Below are positions 46,179-57,401 of a stretch of 64,000 nt of DNA, in pieces. Below the pieces are notes generated by a model. The model was not told the origin of the DNA, did not search any database, and saw nothing but the letters and a program-made list of their open reading frames with translations. The DNA is from Roridomyces roridus (taxonomy: Eukaryota; Basidiomycota; Agaricomycetes; Agaricales; Mycenaceae): assembly GCA_029378245.1 (NCBI GenBank), contig JARKIF010000019.1:62001-126000 (forward strand), given 5' to 3'. Each line of letters starts with the position of its first letter. Position 1 is the first letter of the stretch. The translations under genes were made by a program, and so were the position numbers.

Positions 46179-48537
46179 TCAAGGCGCTTCATCCATCGTA
46201 ACCCACAGCCCTCCCTTCACATACATGGTCAAGTTTAGGCCGAACATAATCTTGTCCGTGCCCTTGGTGCCTTCACAACTTTCTTTCCAGCTCGGAGGAG
46301 GCTTTGACCAGTCCGGTTGAGCCTCGGGCGCCAGGTGGAACGACGAAAAGTTCTGCAGCAACCGAATGAGGAAAAAGGATGCTTCGTTGTAGGCGAACAA
46401 TTGGCCGATACAAATTCTTGGCCCTGCGTTGAAAGGAAGAAAGATGAACGGATTGGCGGTTAAATACTTCCTGACTCGTTCGTCGAGGAAGCGGTCGGGA
46501 TCAAAGTGGTGGGCTATTTGCAAGGTCAATTCGGCTGAAGAACCTTTTCTTTGAAAAATTGAACCTACCGTCCGGTCCCCATAAATCTGTACGCCGATGC
46601 ATCCGGAACACGCTATAGCGGCAGTGCGTTCTCGCTGGGATGTACAGGGGTTGGTCTCCGGGTTTGAGCGGTGGGAAGGTCGTTGCGTTTCTGGAGGTTC
46701 TGATATCGAAAGGCCTAATTGAATTTGAGATGGGAAACCTCCCTACAGAAACGACTTACACCGGTGGATACAACCTCAACGTTTCTGTTACTTTGCGTCA
46801 GACCGAAACCCTTGATGAAAGAAAAACTAACCGTTTATGAACGCCCGCAGGAATCTCATTTTACGGATGTCGTCGTATGTTGGCATTCTGGACTTGCCCA
46901 CAATTTCAAGGATTTCATTCCTGCAGGCGTTGCAATATATCCGGGTGCTCTGAAAGCATGTACACACACAACGTCAGGGTGGCAGCCGTCGTGTCCCTGC
47001 CAGCGATCAAAATATTGAATATCGCATCGCGGATGACTTGTTTGTCTGTGAAAAATGTTCAACAAAGAGCGTTGTGTTCAAGGGAATAATCTTACCATCC
47101 GTCGGACCGTCCAAGGTGGCTTATAAAAGAGCCCTCTTCATCGTCCCTTTCGCCAGGTTGTGCACCTTGCTTCTTGGCTTCCAACGTCCGATTGAGGATA
47201 GGCTCAATGAAATCATTGACGACCTTCCTATGCGGCTTCACTCTGTCCGTCCAAAACTCCCAAAGCGGCCATCGGCTACCATAGGGAGTACGCATGACGC
47301 TGAGTGTTTGACTCGCCATGAAAGAGGTCACAAAGGTGCTTGACGGATGGTTTACGAATGAAGCCGAATCGGCGAGGGGCGAGTTTGGTGGGTAGGGTAG
47401 ACCCGCAGCCATCGAGTCTACGCTTCTCTCGCACAGGAATTCTGTAGCAGAGTCCAGTGTAAAACGGGCGACTAGATCCTGTATGGCTAGATTGAGAGTG
47501 AAATTGAATTACAGGAAAATGAAAGTACCTGAAAGTCCAGGGGATGGCCTTCTGCGAGTCGCTTCTTCATCAGACCGATAGCTTTCTGGGTGTGGCGGTC
47601 AAACATAGCAAAGTCGCTGATTCGCTCTGTTCGATGTTAGCCTGGTCCATTTTACGATAGGGCTCACCTCGGCTGAAAAAAGGTCGGGCAAGTCCTCGAT
47701 GAAATCTACAATTGCTCAGTGTACCGAATCTGATTTGGAATCCACACACTTCCACAAATCATCTGCAAGATCTCTGTTCGAAAAACGCATTCGAACCTTG
47801 ATCAACTGGCTTACCGTCGGTGTTGAATATGCCTTTTGTATCCAGTTAATCCAGGAACTCCCTTACATTGATATTATACATACCGGAACCAAGCAAAGAA
47901 TGAAGAATGCCATCGGAATTGGGGTCTTTACAAAACTTGTCAAACTCTGTGGCGAGGATAACCTTTGCATGATCAGTTAACACCTGACTATGGATGAAGC
48001 GAAGAAGAACCTTGATGTATTCTGGTTCGACTGTAGTGATCTAACGAAGATTCGGTATGGTTCAAAACCAACACAAGCACACATACCTCCCGTTCGAAAA
48101 GGATTTTCGTCATAACCGTGTTGGATTGGCACTGTTCACACCAATCCTGGACAAAATCGCCTAGAAGCACAGTCAAGATCACTTCCAACGAGTAATCAAA
48201 CCTGGGACGTACCGGGATATCCGGCAAGAAAGTTTTCCTTGAGTCTCTCAATCAACGTGAATCCGAACCCGCCCCATTTCTCGTCCGGCACGAGAGGGAT
48301 ACGTGCAGCGCCCCACGCAGCAGCCTCTCTTTCTTCTTGCCGCTCTTGGTAGATATACCCGAGGATGGCTGTCACCGGCAGGGCCAAGACGGCGCCGAGG
48401 AGGCGAGCCCATAGTGGGAGTGGAGCAAAGTTGAGCAGTGGGAGCAAACGGGTCAGAAAGATGAAAGTTGCTGCAGATGGCAGTAGAGTGGTAGGCAGGA
48501 CGCGGGCCAGGTATTCGATCCCTGGGGGAACCTCCAT
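46179..48537 (-). CDS. Cytochrome P450, CYP63-like; one frameshift
   Basis: Membrane-bound haem monooxygenase; CYP63 relatives in white-rot fungi oxidise alkanes, fatty acids and aromatics. About 13 exons. N-terminal membrane anchor ([37 protein letters not shown]), I-helix [12 protein letters not shown] near 46990, K-helix ETLRLYPPV near 46770, and the haem loop [11 protein letters not shown] with the Cys ligand near 46425. [12 protein letters not shown] near 47665 and [13 protein letters not shown] near 47275 are also typical. At about 46921 one base is extra (ctgcaggaatgaaat; the family has RLRNEI), giving an in-frame TGA right after LQRLQE. The frame then continues normally. Start at 48537 because a TATA box lies just upstream. 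Confidence 0.82.
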
Positions 48538-48564
48538 GACTGATGACAGGGAGCTAAGGAACCT

Positions 48565-48572
48565 CTTATATA
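48565..48572 (-). promoter_or_regulatory. TATA box of the P450 gene
   Basis: TATATAAG on the minus strand, 28-35 nt upstream of the chosen ATG at 48537. It argues against the in-frame ATG at 48588, which lies upstream of it. Confidence 0.45.
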
Positions 48573-48753
48573 GCTCGGCACAAGGCATCCCGGTGGGACC
48601 GGTGTGAAAAAACTCATGGGAGCGAAGACTCGATTGAGTTCCTTAACATTGTTGTCTCTGCCAAAATGGGGTCACGGGGCCGCTCGTGGGGTAACTAAAC
48701 TGCTGGGACCGGTCAGTAGAAGAACCTGAACGTCTCAGGACTACTCTTACCAG

Positions 48754-49921
48754 CTACTGGGCTCCAGTAAGACCAGCCATATGCTCAAACCATCGTACGA
48801 CAGCGGCGACCTTGCGAACCGAGGCATCACTAGCGCCGAGGCGCAAGTCAGGACGAAGTCGTTGGTCTTCATGCGTATACGGCATCGTCCTATAGCATAT
48901 CTCGAGCTTGGGCTTCTGCCACGGGGACGCCGTGAGGGCGACGTTAGTAGCAGGCTCAAAAGCCGCCATTACATCTGGTTCAATATTGAGTGCATTCTAC
49001 GATGAAAGGGTGTGTATGTGTACCTGTGAGGAGGAGAATATCCCCACGCTTGACGCCGATTTCCTGCCCCGCGCCACCCCAATCTTGCGCCACCTCCCTC
49101 CATGCGGTTAGTTTGCACACGTTGCCGTCCTCGTCCCCGAGAATCATTTTGAGGACCCAGGACTCCTTCCCGGCGTCCTTGCCCGTCTTCAAGTAGAATG
49201 AATCGGGTCCGTCCACTTCGAGCACTGCGACCAACAGAGAGACCTTCTTGGTTCCCTTGACGCGCGTCTTGGCCAGTGAGGTCAGGGAAGTGAGAGATTG
49301 AGAGAAAAGTGAAAAGTGGGGAACCGCGCTATGGAAGACGCGTCGGAGTAGTTGTATGATTGCGATTCTTGGGTAAACTGGGTTTCTATTAGTGCCACAG
49401 ATTTGGAGATGTTGAGAAGGAAGGAGGAATCGAGTGGTCCTCTTGGCTATCGGGTTCGTCGCCTGGGGCAGCGGTTGGAGGCCAGGTGAAGAAAGTTTCG
49501 TCTGGTACAAATGAGCCAGGGACCTTGGACGTGTAAAACCAGAAGCGGGACCTGGTTCCTCCTCTTCTTCCTTGCCCTCGTTAAATATCACATTATTGTA
49601 CATGAGAGATATTCGTCGAGTGGCGGCGTCGAGTGTTGCAGGAGGGTATACTCTGGTGGCATTGGCTGCTTGAGTGGAAGTTGGGTGCGATTTCCATGCC
49701 ACAGTTCGCCAATGATATTCGTCCGCACTTCTGTGGACCTCAGATGCAGAGGGCGCGCCCAAGAACACGATGGTGGACATGGTTGAAGTTGAGTTGTAAG
49801 ACGAAACTGCTTCCGAGTTTGGCTTGGCGTTGGTTGCTTTCGACCACCATCTCCGCGGCCACTTCGACATAACTTGCATTGTGGCTCCCTTCCGTCCTGC
49901 CTGAATGAATCTCACGAGCAT
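48754..49921 (-). CDS. OB-fold domain protein, hypothetical
   Basis: Main open frame from 49921 down to about 49029, then an intron (about 48981-49028) and a last exon ending at 48754. The C-terminal half reads VSLLVAVLEVDGPDSFYLKTG, then KESWVLKMILGDEDGNVCKLTAWREVA and VKRGDILLLT, a pattern of beta strands like an RPA- or shieldin-type OB fold that binds single-stranded DNA. The last exon continues NVALTASPWQKPKLEICYRT and ends WFEHMAGLTGAQ. The N-terminal half is unstructured and may contain introns or a later start (ATG at 49780). Function is inferred from the OB-like pattern only. Its ATG overlaps the plus-strand ATG of the actin paralog. Confidence 0.5.
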
Positions 49922-51319
49922 GGGAGTCGCTCTTGTATGACCATGGTATTCTTTTGGCGGCAGTCTCTCATCGTGGCTATAGGTGGTCGACAATGGCTCA
50001 GGGACGTGCAAAGCAGGCTGTATGTCTTCTGACCCTTTTCGGTGGCTTAGATTCTATGATTGCACATAGTTGCAGGTGGGTTCAAAGCAGAATGAGGGCC
50101 TCGAAACTCAAGTACTCAAGGTGAGGATGGGCCGCGTGCCGTCGTTCCGTACGTCCCGCGGATTGGGGAGCAATTCGTTGCGATTGACGCTTATTTCAGA
50201 TCTATCGTCGGCCACCAGGATGCCATGGTGTCTTATGTCGGGTGAGTCTCCGCGGGAGCTACCATGTACCCGTCTTTAACGTCCCAGTGACGAGGCTCAG
50301 TCGAAGCGTGATATTCTCACCCTCAAGTATCCTATCGAGCGAGGTATCGTCACCAACTGGGACGACATGGAAAGGGTATGGCACCACGCGTTTCACGACG
50401 AATTGCGTGTCGCTCCCGAGGAGCACCCCGTCCTCCTCACCGAGGCACCGCTCACCCCCAAGGCAACCGCGAGAAGATGACGCAGATCATGTTTGAGGCA
50501 TTCAACGCGCCCGCTTTTTACGTCGCTATCCAGCCTGTTCTCACCCTCTATTCCGGCCGTACGACTGGTGTCGTCCTCGACTCTGGTGATGGTGTCTCCC
50601 ATATCGTGCCCATCTACGAGGGTTTCGCCCTGCCGCACGCTATCCTCCGACTTGATCTTGCCGGGCGTGACCTCACCGAGTCTCTATCCAAGAATGTTGC
50701 TGGGCCACCGGAGCGTGAAATCGTCCGTGCCATCAAGGAGAAGCTGTGCTACGTCGCGCTTGACTTTGACCAAGAGCTTCAGAATGCCGCACAGTCCTCC
50801 GCGCGTTACGAGTTGCCTGACGGACAAGCTATCGACATCGGCCACGAGCGCTTCCGCATTCCGGAAGCCCTATTCCAGCCTTCGTTTCTTGGGCTCGAAG
50901 CCGCTGGTATCCATAAGATGATGTGAGACACTGGACGTTCTCCGTGCATCCCGCTGCTGACATGTTCCGCAGCTACAACTCGATCTTGAAGTGCGATGTC
51001 GACATCCATCGCAACCTGTACAGCAACATCCTCCTTACGGGCGGCACGACCATGTTCCCTGGGATCGCGGACCGTCTGCAAAAGGAAGTTACTGCACTCT
51101 CGCCTGCAGGTATGAAGGTCAAGATCGTGGCGCCGTCTGAGCGCAAGTACTCTGTCTGGATTGGTGGCTCCATCCTTGCGTCCCTTACCACGTTCCAAAA
51201 ACTGTGGTGCTCAAAGCAGGAGTACGACGAGTGTGGTTCGTGCATCGTACATCACAGTAAGCACCGCTCTCTCCCTCTCTCGCTGTCCATTGACAAGGAG
51301 TCTAATAGAATGTTTTTGA
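49920..51319 (+). pseudogene. Divergent actin paralog with a frameshift and internal deletions
   Basis: Exons 49920-49934, 49983-50019, 50121-50148 (acceptor uncertain), 50200-50241, 50288-50922, 50973-51256, 51309-51319. It keeps most intron positions of the actin gene at 2924-4367, including the 37-nt second exon (VVDNGSGTCKAG) and the 11-nt last exon giving KCF. It lacks the actin intron after DIRR, and has an extra intron after AVVP. In-frame deletions remove residues near SIVGR(PR)HQ, MV(GMGQKD)SYVG, LSLYA, the loop after LIKNL and near SALEK. One base is missing near 50465 (aaggcaacc against aaggccaacc), so the frame breaks at LTPK. ATP-site motifs [12 protein letters not shown] and [16 protein letters not shown] remain. 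Either an actin-related protein or a decaying copy. Confidence 0.75.
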
Positions 51320-51594
51320 TCTTGCTTAAATTACCCTTACATACTTCTGTACATATCGTATGAATTATCAACTCTGTTGTCCGATGGACTGTGTGCGTCG
51401 TGCGACATCCGGCAGACGGGCTGATCGAGGCCAGCAGGTGATGTCCAGATTTAGCCGTGCTCCCTTTTCCTTTACTCCTCCTCTCTCCAAAACTCCACCA
51501 CCACTCCGGAACTCATAGAATACCCTCAATCGACATTGCTCTACATCTCAGGCCCTAATTCTTCTACGAGAACGAGACACGAATCACCAGAACG

Positions 51595-52675
51595 ATGAGC
51601 TCCACTGTCGCAGCCAGCGCAAGCGCGCTCCCCGAGGGCATCACGGATGCCAACTACAAGCCCAACCCTGGCCAGCTGGGCAATCTGACGATGATACAAC
51701 AACATGCGCTCGAAAAGTTTAGAAAGGAGTTGGAGGCAGAGGGCTACCTTGCCGAGGGCGAGCCACGCAGGGATGATGCCACGCTTCTGCGGTGAGTTAC
51801 CCCTGCTGCTGGGCCGCTCTCAGGGTATTTATCCATCTGGCTCAGATTTTTGCGTGCCCGCAAGTTCGATGTGCCCAAGGCCAAGGAGATGTTCATCAAC
51901 AACGAGAAGTGGCGGAAAGAATTCGATGTGGAGGACATTGTCAAGTCAGTCGTCGGATTTCCTCCTGTTGAACTCGCAACTGACATCTGTAGGAACTTCC
52001 AATTCCCGGAGCGTGCCACCGTGAACAAGTACTACCCGCAGTACTATCACAAGCACGACAAGGATGGCCGTCCAATCTACATTGAGCGCCTCGGCATGCT
52101 TGACCTCAAGGCGCTCAGAGCTGCTACGACCACGGATCGGCAGATCAAGCACTTTGTGCTCGAGTACGAGCGCTTCCTGGACGAGCGGCTCCCTGCGTGC
52201 TCTGCTGCCGCCGGCCACCCCGTCGAGACGTCCTGCACGATCCTCGACCTCCACAACGCCTCCATCTCCTCCTTCTGGCAGGTCAAGGACTACGTCCAGC
52301 GGTGCACCGACATTACTCAGAACAGGTACCCCGAGGTGAGACAGTCTTGCCTCCTTTTCACAAGGCACACACTGAGCCCCTGCCCCCTCGCAGTGCATGG
52401 GCAAATTCTACATCATCAACTCGCCGTACATGTTCCGCACCGTCTGGAGCGTCGTCAAAGGATGGCTGGACCCCGTCACGGTCGCCAAGATCAACATCCT
52501 CGGTGGACCGAACGAGTACCAGAAGGTCCTCCTCGAGCAGATCAGCCCAGACTGTCTGCCAAAGGAATTTGGCGGCGTGTGCGAGTGCCCGGGCGGGTGC
52601 TCCAACAGTGACGCTGGTCCGTGGAACAAGGGGACGGTGGAGACTGAGAGCGGTGGACAGGTTCTCAGTGCTTGA
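51595..52675 (+). CDS. Sec14-like phosphatidylinositol/phosphatidylcholine transfer protein
   Basis: Exchanges PI and PC between membranes and supports Golgi export. Exons 51595-51791, 51846-51944, 51993-52335, 52394-52675; 307 codons, 306 residues, phases consistent. The CRAL-TRIO-N segment contains LRFLRARKFDVPKAKEMF; the lipid-binding domain contains YYHKHDKDGRPIYIERLG, CTILDLHNASISSFWQVKDY, KFYIINSPYMFRTVWSVVKGWL and INILGGPNEYQKVLLEQI, ending with LPKEFGGVCECPGGC. Length and order match fungal Sec14. Intact. Confidence 0.93.
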
Positions 52676-52774
52676 TTCAGTCAGTACCTAGTGGAGAGAG
52701 TCCGGATGTACGCTATCTTATAATCATACGCGACCCGTAAGAGGTCAATCATTTCTTCGTTCTCTCTCTCCTTC

Positions 52775-53798
52775 ATGCCGCGTGCGCCCAAATCCTGTGC
52801 CAACCCTCTCTTCTTCTCTTGGGTGCAAGGTATGCCCAATTTCGACGCGTCATCGGACCCTACACGTATGAACGGCCGCAAACAGAGTTCCACGACGCGA
52901 AAGACTATCGAAAACGCGGTGGTCCTCCCCGTGCGACAGGATACGAAAACGCCCTCCGCGCCATCGAGGCATGTGCGACGAAATATGCACATCCAAAAGA
53001 ACTACTCGTCCTCGACGGCGTAGGCCCAGGCCCCGGGAAGCTCCACCAAAGGATTGTCCGGAAAAGTGGCTTTTTGAGGGCAAAAAATCGCAATTTCCTT
53101 GTCCGAAAAGTAGCTTTTCGAGGCCCAAAAATCAGAAACCTTGTCCGGAAAGTGGCTTTTTGAGCCAAATCGTAGATACATATTTTGCATGCCCACGCCC
53201 GGGCCGCGCTGCCAGGCGCGGCGCGGGCGAAAATTTTGGACCCACGTGACAAACCTTGTCCGAAAGTGGCTTTTTGAGGCCTGAACTGCCCAAATTGAGT
53301 GGCTTTTTGAGGCCGATTTTCGGAAATTTTCCGGACAATCCTTTGGTGGAGCTTCCCGGGGCCTGTAGGCCCTACGTGTGTCAAAAGGTGCGTGATAGTA
53401 CTTCCAAAAGCCGACGCGTTCATTTACGATTTTTTTCTTTTCTTTTGCAGGCTGACGGAGAAGCTGGAAGAGCATTGTGCGCGTCGTGGGATTGCGATGC
53501 CCGAGTTTAAGAAAAAGGAGAGAGGTACGTCGATGTCGCGTTTTCCCTGCCTTTTCGTCGGTGCATTGACGCGTCTGGTACAGCGAGGAAAGCACCCGCT
53601 GCTCCCAAGAAGACTCCTGCCAGTCGTATCAAGAAACGCGAGGTGGATGAAGAAGCTGACGAGGATGCCGATTTCTCGACGCGTGGCGCGGACGATGATG
53701 ATGAAAATATCATCCCGCCAGCGGTGAAGCGCGCCATGCCGAGACGTGCGGCGGCTAGGAAGACACCCGTCGTCGTCGATATCTCAGACAGCGAATGA
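52775..53798 (+). pseudogene. MUS81 N-terminal fragment interrupted by a transposon
   Basis: MUS81 is the catalytic subunit of a structure-specific DNA endonuclease. Exons 52775-52829, 52886-53387 (carrying the insertion 53028-53364), 53451-53524, 53584-53798. Without the insertion and one 8-bp repeat the reading gives 166 residues: CANPLFFSWVQEFHD, KYAHPKELLVLDGVGPTCVKR (helix-hairpin-helix), LTEKLEEHCARRGI, then a Lys/Asp-rich end ..VVVDISDSE. The nuclease (ERCC4) domain is absent. The reading stops 19 bp before the boundary of the inverted duplication (53817), so the rest was probably lost or displaced. The inserted 345 nt are a multiple of three but contain a stop at about 53161. Confidence 0.8.
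53028..53364. mobile_element. 337-bp non-autonomous hAT-like element (MITE) with perfect 34-bp inverted ends
   Basis: Left end 53028-53061 (AGGCCCCGGGAAGC..) and right end 53331-53364 are perfect inverted repeats of 34 bp. The element is flanked by an 8-bp direct repeat GTAGGCCC (53020-53027 and 53365-53372), the target duplication length of hAT transposons. Excising the element plus one repeat restores the conserved MUS81 reading DGVGPTCVKRL. The inside has no coding capacity but five degenerate copies of a motif like gtccgaaaagtggctttttg (near 53060, 53100, 53142, 53255 and 53295). Confidence 0.88.
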
Positions 53799-53929
53799 GT
53801 CCATAGTTTGTAGCGGTTCAGATGATAGATTCGAGCATTATAGATAGTACACGGAGGAAATATAGAGAAATAAGTAGAGGGATGAAAATGAAGAGAGATG
53901 GAAATGGGTGCAAGCTCATGCGGCTGCGG

Positions 53930-54259
53930 GTATAATGTAACTCGGCGGTCGGAAAACGGACGAAAAATCAGACGATCCAAGCACTGCTCGCACTGCAGAC
54001 AACGAAGGGTCAGACATGTGGGGCAGAAAGTGGAAGGAAGAACGCACACGTCAAGGACCAAACACCGCTTTAGGATCTTGAAGGTAGGACAGGAAGCTTG
54101 CTGGTGGCGAAAAAAGTTGGGCGTCCCCGACAGTCTTCATGGCCGCACCGGTAGCCTCCCTCTTGGCCCTCCGTATGGTATCCTCTCTCGCGGTGTTTGA
54201 ACTCGGCGCTGCGTTAGGCACTTCTTCTGGTCGTCTAGTTGTTCGCCGCAAGCCGATTC
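53930..54259 (-). other. Conserved 3' tail of R3'
   Basis: Same non-coding tail as after R1, R2 and R3, in reverse orientation. Confidence 0.4.
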
Positions 54260-55864
54260 TCAGCCGAGTAGTTTAGGTGAAATTGGCGGACTGCCCTGGA
54301 GAAATGTGAGGAAGGGACAACGGTGAATGACTGGCGGACATACCGCCGACGTCGATACTTCCAATACTCTATCCGGATTAGAAGTTCAATGCGATCCATC
54401 AGGGGTATCTAGGAGAGATGAGTGAAATTACGGTAAATGGCAGAAGAGACTCACGATATAGAAGTAGCTATAAAAGGCGGCGGCAGGTGCGACAACGAGC
54501 TAAAACATAATGAGCGCGAGCAATGTTAACGAAGAGAGACACTCACCAATTTCTGGGCCCAGGGCAACGCTTCCCATGTTGAGCAAGCGGTTGTCCATAA
54601 CAATCGCACAATCTTGAACGCCTCCCTACTCTGAGCGATCCTCCACTCCCTGTGACTCTCCCTCGCCGGCCGGAAAAGCTCCCAAATTTCCGACCGTGCT
54701 CTTGAGCAAAAGAATACTTTCTTGAGCCGATCGACGAGCCATCGTTCCACGTCACTCCCCATAGGTTTCAATTCTTGCGCCATAAAGGCGAGTGTCGCCA
54801 TGAAGCAATGGACGGTGGTGGCGCAGGTATATTGCCGAATGAGGGTGAAGTGTTGTGTATAGTACACCTCTTGGATGGCGGCCGATATGGCTGATGGTAG
54901 ACAAGGGATAATGAGGAGCACGGTGCTAAGGGCGATCCCGGCAGAGTACAATGCAACAGGACCCAAGATCATCTGGTATGTGTTTCAGAACTCGTGAATA
55001 TCGGAACAGTTAGAAGAGACTGACCGAGATGGTGGCCAATGGGATCGAAGGGAGGGACCCCACGAGATTGAGACGGATTTGTTCGAGGTTTGGAATATGC
55101 GCGTCGCAGGAAGCAAAATAATAATGTATCGAGAAGGACCAATTCAGCTGCGGATGCCAGAGACAAAAGAGAAGGGGGACGAGAAACAGGCTTGAGTCCC
55201 TCCAATATTCACGGACGAAGGTAATTATGCGGGTCCTATGGTGGTGGGTGAAGGAAAGGGCGCGTCGATAGGTGAACACGACGAGGAGGCCGACGGGATG
55301 ACCGACGATCGCGAGCACTGCAATCTTGAGATACTGCAGGCCGTAGTCGTGGAGATGCTGCATAAGGCCGAGGGCGTGTTGGAGTTGGTCCTCGACCGTG
55401 TGTACGAGGCCGAGGATGGTGATTCCAAAAAACAAACTGTCGGGCGTCTTGGGAGTCGACAAGGTGGACACGTAGGCGCAAATGGTCATGAAGAACGCGA
55501 AGATGAACGACAGCAGTCGTGTGCGATCCCGTGGTGTTATGTCGGGCTCTGTATCAGGCTCTGTGTCGGGCGCTGGTGGTAAGGCTGCCGTTGGTGGATG
55601 ACGAACACCTTTGAAGGTCGTCCATATGGTGAAGGCGACACTGGCGACGATAACGGTGGCCAATCCAAACATAACGACGTAGGGGAACTGGGCGTCGCTG
55701 GAAGTCGGGCTTGGAAGGCATGGTGTGGGCTCGAGGAAGATGGGGGTGGTGCGAGTCGGCGTGGACTTGACAACAGGCGTCGACGGCGTGAAGAGGTAGT
55801 CGCCAGCGAAGATCAGGCCGGCGGAGATGCGGGTGACGAGGAAGAGGGTAAGAAACGAAGGCAT
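54260..55864 (-). CDS. R3': multi-pass membrane protein, intact copy
   Basis: Family unknown. Exons 55864-55025, 54972-54547, 54499-54455, 54408-54344, 54290-54260; 469 codons, 468 residues. Start MPSFLTLFLVTRISAGLIFAG. Hydrophobic segments: YVVMFGLATVIVASVAF, LLSFIFAFFMTICAYVSTL, LKIAVLAIVGHPVGLLVVF, LFLVPLLFCLWHPQLNWSF, GPVALYSAGIALSTVLLII, LVVAPAAAFYSYFYI. The acidic repeat EPDTEPD follows the first membrane segment. CSTWEALPWAQKL and the end ..KLLG are family features. Divergent from L3' with 136 bp between start codons. Unlike R3 it keeps six T at the site of the R3 frameshift. Confidence 0.72.
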
Positions 55865-55893
55865 GGTGGTGGTACTGAATCAAGATGTAAATG

Positions 55894-55910
55894 ATCAACA
55901 AACGCGTCGC
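55894..55910. promoter_or_regulatory. 17-bp bidirectional promoter motif, pair 3'
   Basis: Reverse complement of GCGACGCGTTTGTTGAT; same place between L and R start codons as in pair 3. Confidence 0.6.
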
Positions 55911-56000
55911 GTTGTTTACCGTGACTTGTCCTTCACTCTTCCATCTTCACGGTTCGTCCCACCCAGCCCACTCTCCGCAGTTCACTCACATCTCGCAGAC

Positions 56001-57176
56001 ATGGCTGCATTCCAAATTATTGAATACATCCTCCAAGTTCTGTTTCTCGATTTCGTCAATATCGTCGTGAGGCACGGCCACCAACCGTCCTCTTTTCGCA
56101 CTCAACTTGCGCTCGCCGGCGCGCAAAATTTCATAAATTTCATCCCTCAGCCGGACGAACTCTATTCGCTCGCGTTGGCCTGGGTAGCATCGCTCCAAGC
56201 TGACGCAGTGAGCGAACCCCTCGTCTCCGACGTCCCTGCTATTTCAAACATTCCGCAACCTTACGATGACGATTTGACCCCAGCGAGCGATTTGGGTCTT
56301 TATACCGCAATCGTCGCCGTTCTGCTTGGTTTCGTTGGCGGGATGTATCTGGTCGGAGCGCGCTGCTCGAGCCCTCGCCAGCCCGAACAGCCTGCCAAAG
56401 AGCTAGTCGTTTTGGTTGATGACCACGTCGCAGAAATTGCTGTTCCTGTCGTCGCGTCCCCGTCGTGCAGCTCTCAGCCTTGCACCCTCCTCGTCGCGTC
56501 CAATTCATCCCCGTCATCCAGCTCCTCTCCCGAGTCGTACCCTTCCATTATCGCCGACCTCTTTGCCTGCCGACTCCGCAACCCAGAAGCTTCTCGTGCC
56601 GAGTCTTCTGCCGCTGCACTCGAACGGCACAGGCGTCTCACCCAAGCCCTGGACGGCCTTCGCGCTGTTCACAGAGGCTGGCACGCCCTAAGTCGCTGCG
56701 CCCGCTTTGCTATTGTCTGGCACCTCATCAGCAATGTCGGATTCTGTGTGGCCACCGGTTTCGTCGACTCCTGTGGGCATCTCGCATACCCGATGGCTGT
56801 GGTCCGCAGCCGTGTGGATGCTGCAGTGGCCGATTGTGCTCTGGCGGGGTTCGAGCAGCTCATGGCCGCGTATTGGGAGTTCACGGATGTTGAGCAAGAC
56901 GCCATACTCCGCCACCTGCTCAACGGCGCTCCCAGCATCGCTGCGGTCGGGCAGGATACATCACAGTCAACTGCGCAGCAGGCTGAGCAACGGCAGCATA
57001 GGGATGCAAAGCACCAGCAGAGGCAGCGAATTCCCCTGCGTGATATTGGAAAGCAGCCTGGGATGAAGATGACGCTGCTGGCCGAGACGACGAAGCACGG
57101 TCGCGGTGATGACGAAAACGCGCCTCCCCAGCCGTTCTGCTCGAGGGTTGACAAGGGCAAGTGCCGGGCTCCTTGA
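56001..57176 (+). CDS. L3': membrane protein, intact copy
   Basis: 391 residues, near-identical to L3 (402) apart from small in-frame deletions (for example VSEPLVSDVP against VSEPSFNPLVSDVP, and loss of a Ser/Pro stretch in the linker). Same membrane segments (IIEYILQVLFLDFVNIVV; LGLYTAIVAVLLGFVGGMYLVG), the helical segment LERHRRLTQALDGLRAV, and C-terminal blocks RIPLRDIGKQ and SRVDKGKCRAP. That all indels are multiples of three suggests selection on the frame after duplication. A6 starts 226 bp downstream on the same strand. Confidence 0.66.
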   Translation: MAAFQIIEYILQVLFLDFVNIVVRHGHQPSSFRTQLALAGAQNFINFIPQPDELYSLALAWVASLQADAVSEPLVSDVPAISNIPQPYDDDLTPASDLGLYTAIVAVLLGFVGGMYLVGARCSSPRQPEQPAKELVVLVDDHVAEIAVPVVASPSCSSQPCTLLVASNSSPSSSSSPESYPSIIADLFACRLRNPEASRAESSAAALERHRRLTQALDGLRAVHRGWHALSRCARFAIVWHLISNVGFCVATGFVDSCGHLAYPMAVVRSRVDAAVADCALAGFEQLMAAYWEFTDVEQDAILRHLLNGAPSIAAVGQDTSQSTAQQAEQRQHRDAKHQQRQRIPLRDIGKQPGMKMTLLAETTKHGRGDDENAPPQPFCSRVDKGKCRAP

Positions 57177-57401
57177 AGGTTTCTTTGGCAAGGAATTTTT
57201 TCTTTTCACTACTTTCTGCCCGGATTTTACATAGCAGCACCACACCACCCATCGCATCGACATCGCATTGTACATTTACTACACCGCAGCATCACCTGTA
57301 TCCATTAGCACATCCTATTCAAGATCATCGAGTTTTCCGGCAAGCAGCTGTCTGACAAATAGGGGCGAATCCGGGCTGCAGCTTTTCTTCAGCAACCACG
57401 A

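Noticed and set aside
53028..53364. CRISPR array, because of the repeated ctttttgagg units
   Set aside because: Units are degenerate and unevenly spaced, and lie inside a TIR element with target duplication in a fungal nuclear gene.
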